DNA from: Kalaharituber pfeilii
Lineage: Eukaryota > Ascomycota > Pezizomycetes > Pezizales > Pezizaceae
NCBI GenBank assembly: GCA_015179045.1
Contig: WHUZ01000087.1
Span: forward strand, 186,001-250,000
Length of the DNA: 64,000 bases
Reading direction: 5' to 3'
Positions 20,186-28,822 of the stretch are shown here, in pieces; within the stretch, counting starts at the first letter, position 1; each line of letters starts with the position of its first letter. The translations under genes were made by a program, and so were the position numbers. Below the pieces are notes generated by a model. The model saw only the letters and a program-made list of their open reading frames with translations, had not been told where the DNA came from and did not search any database.

Positions 20186-20347
20186 CGGAGTTATCATGCC
20201 AGTGTTACTATAATATTTCCTATTTTCTCACCTATATGTACTTACTTAAACCTCGCCATAGCCTTTCAGGCGGCATGCGAGTAATGATATTAAAAAAAAA
20301 AAAAAAAAATCATTTCCTGTTATCCCCTTGTGCCCTTTGACCCGCAA

Positions 20348-20391
<44 letters not shown>

Positions 20392-20661
20392 ATCATTAAT
20401 CGCGTGCCGCCCGGGGGCTATGGGGATGTTACGTACATAGGAGATAAGTTAGAAGAAGAATAGGAAAAACGAGATCATTGAATAGTTAGCATGAGGAATT
20501 AGTAGCCTGTCCCATCCTTAGCGTTCGATCCATCTCATCAGCTCCGCCAGCCGGTCCCCCTCTCCTTCGCCCTGCTCTGGAAGTCGACGTAATGCCTTCG
20601 GTCCGCCTGGCCATTTCCTTTTCCATTGCCTACATCTGTCCCATATGTGTGTCGTCGTCTC

Positions 20662-21923
20662 GGGATGACTCGGGACAGGTACTTTTTACCTGTCCGCTCA
20701 GGGACAGGTAGTTCCTTGTACGGTAAGCGGATCGCCAGTGGCGTGCGCTAATATGCAGAGTTTTCAAGGGTGGCGACCTCGCATGTACCGGAGTACAACT
20801 TCATGTATATCGAAGATATTGGTTGCTACCCACTCACAGCTTTTCTCTTTCGCCTCTGCTGTCGCAGAATCATTTACTAGTTACCACTTGATAGCCAGGA
20901 CGTGGTGGTCTTTCAATAAACCCAACTGCCACTACCCCCGAAGTTAGCCATACATCCATTAAGTCTACCAGTAATGCAGACCATTTATTATGTACTTGTG
21001 TTGTTGCTGCGTCCTACTATAGTAAATGGCTGAATAATAAGTAAAAAAAAGCTGTTAACGCAATTTTGTAAATACTTGGCTGAAGAGCTTTAATAGTATG
21101 TAAGGCTCTTGAAAACTGTTCTGGCATATATTTTCTGCTTATTCAATAACTTGCCATGCCCACTCTCATTCAGCATTACCTAACTTTTAGCATTACCTAT
21201 CATCTCGGTCTTATTCTTCTTACCAATACCTATCTCCTATGCATATCTTTTTATACCTAAATAGGCAATATTAGATATGATATTCCTGAACTTCATTGAA
21301 GTACTCCAATCACTGAAGAGCAGTACGCTTTTAGTAATGATGTATTACATCGTCTTCAAGACTATGCATCAGTTACTTGGGTGGCAAGCGATCAATGATA
21401 TTAGAAAGAAAAAAAAAAATAGTGAGAAGGCAAAGCTTTTTGCATGTTTGTAGCATACTCATACCAGCCACACGCAATGAATGTTCACCAGCACACCTGC
21501 TAGTCATGCTGCTCAGCCAATTATCTAGCAATTTGTACCACCAGCTTCAAATCAATTTCGTCAGAAAAAGACCAAGGGAAAAGCTAAAGTGCATGCTATG
21601 ACCTCTGCTGAGTTGGCTGAATGAACAGCTGCTGCAAGAAATACTAGAAAGCGCCATAGAGAAGGCTCCTCAGGTGTAGTTGAGCTTGAAGAGGATACGC
21701 AAGCTACGCAGGATATTCTTGTTGCATCAAGGTCCCATGTATCTTCCACTGCACCTATTTAGATGTTCAGGTATTGTACATAATATCTTGGCTTAGGTAC
21801 CTCTGAATCGTAACCCTTGAAAACTTCTGCATATTAGCGCACGCCACTGGCGATCCGCTTACCGTACAAGGAACTACCTGTCCCTGAGCGGACAGGTAAA
21901 AAGTACCTGTCCCGAGTCATCCC
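20662..21923. mobile_element. Mutator-like (MULE) element with 98-bp perfect TIRs
   Basis: 1262 bp. Terminal inverted repeats begin GGGATGACTCGGGACAGG and match perfectly for 98 bp, then about 12 bp more after a one-base gap. The 11-bp TSD GTCGTCGTCTC is at 20651-20661 and 21924-21934. Each TIR contains its own hairpin (GGACAGGTA...TACCTGTCC). The interior has no intact transposase. The segment at 21540-21760 reads KAKVHAMTSAELAE and EGSSGVVELEEDTQ with in-frame stops, possibly a transposase C-terminal remnant. An A-tail remnant lies at 21350-21420. Confidence 0.85.
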
Positions 21924-21947
21924 GTCGTCGTCTCCTCCTCTTCCCCG

Positions 21948-22413
21948 GGAACACCGCCACCTCCCCACCAACCAATCCTGATGCCACCACCAAAGGAAAA
22001 GCCGGCATCGTGATACACGGGATCGCCCTACGGAAGGACCTAGGGAAGGTTAGACAATGGTTGGAAGCCGCGAATAAGGAATTAGGGAAGATATCGGGGA
22101 TTCGCTGGCTGAAGAAGAGGACCACGCTGGTTGAGGAAGGGAAGAAAACCAGCTCGGCGGTAGTTTACTTGGAAAAGGAGACGGATGTTGAGAGGGTGAG
22201 GCTCGGGGGACGTTGGCTTAGATCGGTCCGGTATGAGTCGGAGAGGGGACGGAAGTAGAACATACCGGGACTGCCACCCGCATCATGGAGAAGTTTCGCG
22301 GGCACTACATGTAGTTAGTTGACTTCTTTGTTTTTGTTTTCTCTTTTAATAAAGACCTCGCCATAGCCCATTGGGCGGCCTGCGAGTATTGATATAAAAA
22401 AAAAAAAAAAAAA
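21948..22413 (+). mobile_element. LINE A, ORF1-only type
   Basis: 466 bp with TSD TCTTCCCCG at 21939-21947 and 22414-22422. It carries the last part of ORF1, a 3' UTR with an ACCCGCATCATGG...CGCGGGCACTACATG hairpin, and the A hairpin CCTCGCCATAGCCCATTGGGC plus poly-A. No ORF2 sequence lies between the ORF1 stop and the tail. Confidence 0.9.
22010..22258 (+). CDS. LINE A ORF1 C-terminal domain (partial)
   Basis: 82 codons: IHGIALRKDLGKVRQWLEA, NKELGKISGIRWLKKRTTL, EEGKKTSSAVVYLEK and VRLGGRWLRSVRYESERGRK-stop. The same domain recurs at 6300-6560, 7575-7850, 8367-8640, 36061-36276 and 52690-52900, so it is the conserved part of this ORF. The fold mixes predicted helix and strand with a basic end, which suits an RNA-binding ORF1 protein, but I recognise no named domain. 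It is the cleanest reading of the domain in the window. The true start is lost by 5' truncation. Confidence 0.7.
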   Translation: MIHGIALRKDLGKVRQWLEAANKELGKISGIRWLKKRTTLVEEGKKTSSAVVYLEKETDVERVRLGGRWLRSVRYESERGRK

Positions 22414-22565
22414 TCTTCCCCGCACCACCTGCACTCTGGTCGGTCCGCCTTGCCTAGCCTGTAGTTCCATGTTCACAGGCCTTTCCCGCCCATCAGGCCA
22501 GACAGTGTTCGTACTCCATGTCCCTGCCTTTGTAAGGCTAAGTTCCGGCCTATTCCTTTCCTCCG

Positions 22566-22614
22566 TTTTTTTTTTTTTTTTTTTTTTATATCATTGATCG
22601 CTTGCCGCCCTATG
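22566..22614 (-). mobile_element. Ultra-short family A insertion
   Basis: Poly-T, then ATATCATTGATCGCTTGCCG and CCCTATG, i.e. on the minus strand only CATAGGGCGGCAAGCGATCAATGATAT (cut here in the loop) plus poly-A. It interrupts LINE A coding sequence. The duplication is imperfect (TCCTCCG / TTATCCG). Confidence 0.65.
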
Positions 22615-22790
22615 TGCTTATCCGCTCGCTGTGACTTGGCGTGCTGGCGTATCCCTGCTTCCGAGACTAACTCCTTCTGGTACTGCATGAATGTGCCTAT
22701 CCTGGCCACCTCGTCGGCCGCCTCATTGCCCGGTGCCCTTTGACCCACATCACGGCCACGTCTAACCCCCCTCTCGCTACATTGTAGGGG

Positions 22791-23012
22791 GGGGGTTTCG
22801 AGTTTCCAAAGGCCAACTGGTATTTACTGTGCTTTTCTGGGCTCTGTAAGGCTAGCACTGCCTTGTGACCATTTCAAGCTCCCCTGCGCAATTTTCATGC
22901 TGTGGGATTGCCCCACACGCGCTGTCCACAGGCTCTACCACTGTACGAAGGTTGCAGGTTAGGGCAGTCATTTCACTTGAACCAACTCAGCGCACCACCC
23001 TAGTGAGTACGA
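22791..23012. other. Unassigned GC-balanced stretch
   Basis: Begins with a run of nine G and includes a small palindrome GTGGGATTGCCCCAC near 22910. No gene was recognised. Confidence 0.4.
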
Positions 23013-23014
23013 TA

Positions 23015-23125
23015 CTCTACTTGCCATAGGCTTGTCACATCGTTTCCACCTTAGAAGTTAAGCACCTTCGCTAGCCCGCGACTTTGGATGAAGTCACTCC
23101 GACCGCTGGCACCGACGTAAGCATC
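23015..23125 (+). ncRNA. 5S rRNA-like sequence, probably pseudogene
   Basis: Elements in 5S order: TGCCATAGGCTTGTCACATC (5S: CCATAGG), AGAAGTTAAGCAC (the conserved internal promoter region AGTTAAGC) and GACTTTGGATGAAGTCACTC, which resembles TACTTGGGTGGGTGACC. Spacing fits a 110-120-nt 5S RNA, but the 5'/3' ends do not obviously pair and several conserved bases differ. It could be a decayed 5S copy or a 5S-derived retroposon head. Confidence 0.4.
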
Positions 23126-23532
23126 CGTCCTCTCGGACCGTTAGACTCCCCACAAGCCCAACGCCACAGCTCGCTCTGTATTTAGCAAAGCTTCCCGTTA
23201 AAAACGCTGTAAACAGGGGTTGAGCGGCTCAAGGAACTGATAGGAAACACAGAGGAAGAGCACGGCACGGAAACACTGAGACACAGGGATCACAGATCTG
23301 GCATTCGCTGAGGTTGTTCTAGTTACAAAAAAGTGGAGCGGAAGGGCCCTCTCAAAAAGTCACCCCAGGACACTAACTAATTTCATGAGAATGTCATATA
23401 CAAACGGGAGTCAGCGTTTGTACCCATGCCGTTTGCAGTTTACTTCATGCATACCATTTCATGTATTCCTCCGTTTACTTTATGCACCTATCCCCCTGCA
23501 ACACCGTCCCACAGGAGGGTCACGCCTGGGGC

Positions 23533-24285
23533 CAGTGTTCCCAACGGGCCGGCCTAGGCCGCCCAGGCGCCATTCAGGCCATTCAGGCCATTCAGGCCGG
23601 TCCAGGCCATTGAGGCCATTCAGGCTACAGTGTGAGTTAAGTTATACAGTAGCTATATACAGAACGTACTCTAAATTCTACTCTAATGTTTAGGATTTTG
23701 CTTGCTGATTTTACACCGCCAGTATCGCTTTCCATTAGCCATGCACAGCTTCACCATACTGTCAAATCCAACTTTGTCGCACCAGATTTTTGTAACCCAA
23801 ATTCCAGAAGACTCGATATCGGCATCAGATGGGACTGCAGGGAATCGTCGATGCAAGATCAAAACTTGAACTGCACTATGGAGAGTGAAAATAGTAGAAT
23901 ACTAAAGGAATCATCATCGCCAGTACCGGTGGTTGGAATGTCTGTCTCCCTGCAATACTAATAAGAAATTAGTATATAGTCAAGCGATACAAAAAAAAAT
24001 TACTTACCTGAATACCTGCGAAAAGCGCTGCTCAATAAAAAAAGTCTAGATAGTTATCCGAAAATATTGAAAGGTTCATATTAAATCCGTGTCCAAGTAA
24101 CCTGAAGGTGGCCCCTGAAATAGCCTCATAACCAGCCCTCCTGCCCCTGAAATTGCTTGAACGGCCTGAATGGCCTGGACCGGCCTGGACCAGCCTGGGC
24201 GGCCTGGACGGCCTGGACCGGCCTGGACCAGCCTGGGCGGCCTGGTCGGCGGCCTGGTCGGCGGCCTGGCCGGTTGGGAACACTG
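23533..24285. mobile_element. hAT MITE with 8-bp TSD
   Basis: 753 bp with terminal repeats CAGTGTTCCCAACGGGCC (left) and CAGTGTTCCCAACCGGCC (complement of right). Perfect 8-bp TSD CCTGGGGC at 23525-23532 and 24286-24293. Subterminal arrays of GGCCATTCA (left) and GGCCTGGACC (right) could be transposase-binding repeats. The AT-rich middle has no transposase. Confidence 0.9.
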
Positions 24286-24689
24286 CCTGGGGCGAGTCTA
24301 TTGGAGCTTATCAACCACGTGCTGGGACCCTCAATGCAGCTACTACGTCTCGCCCCGGGCCCTAACAGCTTCAGATGGCGATGATGCCGTTGGTCTGTCC
24401 TAACTGCCAGTCCTACCCAACACTAATCAAGGCCCAGTAATGGCCGTGGGAACAACTCACATTCAGAGCTTAAAGTACTTTACTTACTTACGGCTAGGAA
24501 CTAAGCACTTGTTGAGAGTATCACCAGATTAATCAGTTCGCTAGTGTTACCCGCAGCTGCCGTAAACTCGCTTTTCGAGTACATAATCCGTCTGCAACTA
24601 CTTGGGCGCGTAAATTGCCCACTTTGTTTGTACCACCTTGTATGTTAAGCAAGTTGAGCATGCATACTGGTGTTAATAGGTGAATCGAG

Positions 24690-25830
24690 ATGCTGACAGT
24701 TAGGCAGTTCAGGTTTACTGGTAGCAGTTGGGTGGTGGCGGTTCAAACGCTATCGTTCAGCGCTTATAGTTCAGTAATAGTAGTATAGTGATTGTGAGTC
24801 AATGGCTGCGGATCAGCAGGAGTGGTTCTGCGGTTGCAGTTCCATAGCAGTCATTCAGCAGCTATAGCTCAGGAATTATAGTTTGGTGGTAACAGGAGTT
24901 TTGGCAGCAACATTTCTGTGGTTACAGAGTTTGGTAGCGACGGTTCAGCTGCTGCAGTTCGATAGTCATCATTTGGTGTTGGAAGTGTGATCATGCTTCA
25001 GTGATTGCAATTCCATAGCTGCAGTTCAGCAGCAGTAGTTCGGCTATAATGGTACGCGTACGGCACTAATGAGTTCGGTTGCAATAGTCTTCCAATGATA
25101 TTCACGATTATGATTCGCCGATGATGATTCCGCAGTGGCAATTCAATAGCTCTGGGTTGATAGAGAGTTCAGCAGCTAAGGTTCGATAACTATTGTTCAC
25201 CTGCGATTAGAGAGCTAATGGTTCCGCACCTATAGCTCCACATAGTATGTTTCAGCGACTGTTCGGCAACTGGTTTGGCCGCCGTTCGGTTGCTGTGATT
25301 TGGCATCCATGGTTCGGCTGCTGTTCAGCAGCTACCATTCGGGAGCTATGGTTTTGCTGCGGTTTAACACCTATGGTTCGACCGTAGTTGTTTGGCAACT
25401 ACGGTTCCATAGCTAGGGTTTGGCTATAGTGTGGCAGCTGCAGTTCAAAACCTACAGTTCTTTTTTTTTTTTTTTTTTTAATATCACATAACCCCGCTTG
25501 TAGCTCTTCGCCATGGCAGGGCAAACCTACAGTTCAGAGGATGTGATTTGTCAGTAGCAGTCCAACAGTGCGGTTGCTCAGCGGCCCTCGTTCGGCACCT
25601 GTAGTTTCGACACGTGCGGTTCGGCATTGGTTCAGTCGCTGAGTTCGAGAGCTGTAGTTCAGCAGCTGCAGCCCCACCACTGCACTTCTACAGCTACAGG
25701 CTCGGCAGCAGTGGTTTGGCAGCTATTTTTCGACATCTGCGCCTCACAGCTATGGCTCTGCTGTAGTTTGGGAGTTAACGTTCAACAGCTTTAGTTTGAC
25801 AGCTGTAGTTCGAAAGCTGCAGCTGAGAGA
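24690..25830. repeat. Degenerate 16-18-bp tandem array (GTTCRGCAGCTRYAG-like)
   Basis: More than 1 kb of diverged units built on GGTTCAGCAGCTATAG / GTTCGGCAGCTGCAG, repeated with drift over the whole interval and interrupted at 25461-25522 by a family B retroposon. There is no coding frame through it. Confidence 0.7.
25461..25522 (-). mobile_element. Hairpin-only retroposon, family B
   Basis: On the minus strand: GCCCTGCCATGGCGAAGAGC, TACAAGCGGGG, TTATGTGATATT and poly-A. Perfect 13-bp TSD AAACCTACAGTTC at 25448-25460 and 25523-25535. Confidence 0.9.
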
Positions 25831-26082
25831 AATAAGTCCACCCCTGTCTCATTTTCGTTTCGTGATTTGGTGGGATTTCGTGATAGCAAGGGATATGTGA
25901 GTTGCACAAGGGATGAACGCACCGTGACATGTCAGTACAGCAAGGTAAGACTCCTGTATCGTCCTTGCATGTAGATAGCCTCATAAAGTGAATAACGTAC
26001 CTCCCCCCTCACTCATACATATATGCATAAGCCTGGAATGCTGTCAGAAGACTGGTGCAGTCCCTACCGTACAGTCTACTGT

Positions 26083-26165
26083 GCACATCATACCGTCCCC
26101 TGTAGACACTGCACAGTCCCCTGTAGACACTGTACGTCCCCTGTAGACACCGTACAGTTCCCTTA
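26083..26165. repeat. Minisatellite, 20-23-bp unit, about four copies
   Basis: Tandem copies of GTCCCCTGTAGACACTGTAC, the last diverged (GTTCCCTTAGACATCC). Confidence 0.8.
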
Positions 26166-26701
26166 GACATCCCTGCAAGCCCGGCAGGCAAGATTGGCCT
26201 GTCCAGAGAGGTCTGGCCAGCGTGTGTTGTATTTATGATCAGAATCCTGAAAGATATGCGTTTGCGACGCCGTTAAGGACCTTCCCCGAGCGAGCTACAG
26301 CCGCCGATGAGCTCAGCTCATAACCCAAGCATGCCTGTTAAAGTCTTGCCGACAGCAGCATTTCCCCTACAATATCTCGTCTAAAGCGGGGGCAAACCAA
26401 TTGCAATATTCTCTCAACATTTATGCATCTGCACATCATGCCAACCATTCTTGAATCATGTGCGCGCTTCCTCTGAGCTAGAGTTATTGAAGTGTCTGGG
26501 ATCGACTAGCTTGAAGTATGCGTGTTTATGCAGCAGAGATTAATATCGACGTTTCAACAACATTGATTCGAGGTAATTGCGGAGAATACCTCCGGGCACC
26601 AGGTCAAGTACGAACTTGCCGATCATGGCCTGATTCGCTATCGCTTCTAACCCACTGACGTCATATATTATCCATGGAAATCCTTCCAAGCCCAGAGGCT
26701 C

Positions 26702-26837
26702 TTTTTATTTTGTTATTTTTTTGTCACGTAACCCCGCATACAGGCTGCCAGCCTATGGCAGGGGCCCAGCAATAGCGAGTAGCGATAAGCGGGGTTGTGT
26801 GATATTTAAAAAAACAAAAAAAAAGCCTATGGCAGGG
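26702..26837. mobile_element. Family B retroposon nested inside a family B retroposon
   Basis: The outer copy is minus: poly-T, GTCACGTAACCCCGCATACA, GGCTGCCAGCCTATGGCAGG; its flanking repeat is weak (CCAGAGG). The inner copy is plus, 26764-26823: GCCCAGCAATAGCGAGTAGC, GATAAGCGGGG, TTGTGTGATATTT and A-tail. The inner copy has a perfect 14-bp TSD AGCCTATGGCAGGG at 26750-26763 and 26824-26837, which is itself part of the outer hairpin. Confidence 0.85.
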
Positions 26838-26971
26838 AAAGTCCAGAGGTCGCAGTCGAGGTAATTGAACAATCCCGCTTCGTCATGTCCTTCATAAGTC
26901 AGTTATAAGAAGATCAAAGATTGTTTTATTATCTTGAATCAACTCTTCACCTAGACAAAACAAGTCTGAGA

Positions 26972-28822
26972 ATGGCGTCCAACATAACGATTACTCATGA
27001 CAGCATCGGTGAGGAAATAACACGCCGGCACCTTGAACAGTCACTTCCTATACTGCAATTGAATCTTACGGCGGAGGAACCACCTACCGATCTATATGGG
27101 AAACTGAAGAAATGGAGTAAGGACAATGAAGCCACAATCAAGACAGCTGTCAGCAAGAGTATGTTTTTCGCAGTCCCATAGTGCATGCTACTATATCACG
27201 ACCGTTCTGACATGTGAGGTGTATAGAGGCCTACTGTGGACCGTACGGGTTAGACAGTTTCCAAAACATGGAGTTGTTCTGGGGCTCAGAGCTGATGGGG
27301 AAGTGAACTATCAGGAGCAATATTAACTGGGAATGTACTTTCCTAGCCTTCATGGAAAGTATTACGATGTATTTAAGGTAATATCCAATTGTAACCATCT
27401 ATAAGCCTTGTTTAATTGTTAATTCCATATTTTGTTTGATACAGAGATTATCCCACACCAAATCCGCCCGCAACCACCGCTGACGCGGCCCTCGAACAGA
27501 TTGAAGCAGTGGTTAGATTGCCCCTTTCGGAAATTGGCTTGCAGTTGACTTATGTACGAAAACGCTTATAGGCGAAGTTGTGGGGTATGGGTTTTGACCT
27601 GTATTGTGGTAAGTGCCTACCGCAGTCGCCTTGTGAATATCATCACGCAGAGGTTTTAATGAATCTTGAACTTAGATATGGTTGAGGTAAAATATTCCCG
27701 TGAGAGATCACACTGATGCAAAAATATGCCCAAGGTTGAGTTCTTGTGCACATCAGTTACTAACGATAATATACTTCTCACTTGGAACGGCGATATAGAA
27801 AACTCCTGTTGATACCACGAAGCCCTATAATGGAGCCTATTGTGGAGGGTTTTATTCTTTAGATGACAAAAATCCATTCATAGGAGTTGCCTTTAAAGTA
27901 TGCCACTTGGCCTCTGAGCTCTTCTAAAACCACTAACACCCCTCTCCTTCTACAGGGAACTAATGCTGCGAGAGCCGGCGAGGTCAACGTCAATAAGGCT
28001 TACAAAACAATATCCGAGGAGGGTTATGTCTTTGGCACTTCCGTTTCCGAGGGGGTTTTCACAGGATTGTTCAAACCTTTTAAGGACACCCCAGTCATCC
28101 CAGCAATACTGACTCTTCCTGTTCCCACCCCAAAAGAGGAAATTGCTTACGGTAAGTGACCAGTGACAAAACATTAGGCAGGCATCACGTCTAAAGGCTA
28201 CATCAACAGATCTTATACACAAGGGGCTGAATAACCGTATTAAGTTGTACGGTAATAAGAGTGTGAGGGTCCATGTTACTGTTCGTACACTTCTTCCATT
28301 GTATCTACAGGAAGGCTCCAAGTCTCTCTAATTATTTACACTTAGGGACATTCATTGGGTGGATCCTATGCAAATCTTTGCTTCGCTCAATTACTTCAGG
28401 ATCTAGGCTCAACGAACCCACAACCCCCTGCCAAGGGTTTGGGGGACCTGTATACTTTCGGGTGTCCACGGATAGGTCTACTAAACTTTGGGCTCGCTAT
28501 TCCAAAGCATCTTAAGCTTCACAAAGCAACCACTGGGTCATCTTGGAGGATTGCTAACCGCGGGGACCTTGTTCCTGAAATACCACCTACATCAGAGTCA
28601 GATGAGATATTCTTTCACCTTGATGTCGAATATAAAATCAGCAACGAATGTTATGTTGAGCACATTCATACAAAGCCAAAAAAGATTAAGTCGGAAATTA
28701 CGAAACTTGATGCTAGGGTTGCGGGGAAATCGACAGCGGAACTCTGGATAATGGTACTGACTAATGAAAAGCACGGTATGAGGCATTACCTTAAGCACAG
28801 AAAGTATCGGAGCGCATGCTAA
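26972..28822 (+). pseudogene. Class 3 lipase-like gene, several stops
   Basis: Exon-like blocks match a fungal class 3 (alpha/beta-hydrolase) lipase: MASNITITHD from 26972, then GVVLGLRADGEVNYQEQY, HGKYYDVFK, YPTPNPPATTADAALEQIEA, IGLQLTYVRKR, PYNGAYCGGFYSLDDKNPFI, VAFKGTNAARAG and the nucleophile elbow GHSLGG at 28346. A likely acid NRGDLVPEIPP follows near 28560. Intron-like gaps with GTATGT/GTAAGT donors and YAG acceptors separate them. In-frame stops occur at 27324 (TAA), 27569 (TAG) and 28343 (TAG, directly before GHSLGG). If functional it would hydrolyse acyl esters, probably secreted or membrane-associated. The stops argue for a pseudogene, but a different intron layout is not excluded. 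Confidence 0.6.

Larger units (their letters stand above)
17893..20309 (+). mobile_element. LINE A, longest copy (RT, RNase H, zinc knuckle, tail)
   Basis: A 5'-truncated Tad1-type LINE beginning between endonuclease and RT. It ends with CCTCGCCATAGCC, AGGCGGCATGCGAG, TAATGATATT and poly-A (20243-20309). It lies inside a LINE A copy of opposite orientation. The TSD is short or unclear (TCAT). Two single-base frame breaks (near 18814 and 19651) separate ORF2 into three frames. Confidence 0.85.
16837..20346 (-). mobile_element. LINE A host copy, shattered by three insertions
   Basis: Segments 16837-17172, 17515-about 17700, about 17850-17890 and 20310-20346 are collinear on the minus strand with the LINE A 3' region. 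They give the hairpin and tail at 16837-16890, the zinc knuckle (ECRWCGNEEETTSHIWERC, complement of about 17080-17150), the tether RAEERNGLGLSYKPLQRL near 17600 and part of RNase H. Inserted into it are a hAT-like MITE, a LINE B tail and a 2.4-kb LINE A in the opposite orientation. Confidence 0.7.
20353..22790 (-). mobile_element. LINE A host copy carrying three insertions
   Basis: The minus-strand 3' tail is at 20353-20430 (hairpin variant ATCCCCATAGCCCCCGGGC). Collinear pieces follow at 20431-20661, 21935-21947, 22414-22565 and about 22615-22790, covering the ORF2 end, knuckle region (TTCCCCGCACCACCTGCA), tether and part of RNase H. A Mutator-like MITE, an ORF1-only LINE and an ultra-short A insertion lie inside it. 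Confidence 0.7.

Noticed and set aside
16837..22790. One giant complex transposon
   Set aside because: Each boundary is explained by a separate element with its own duplication or terminal repeats.
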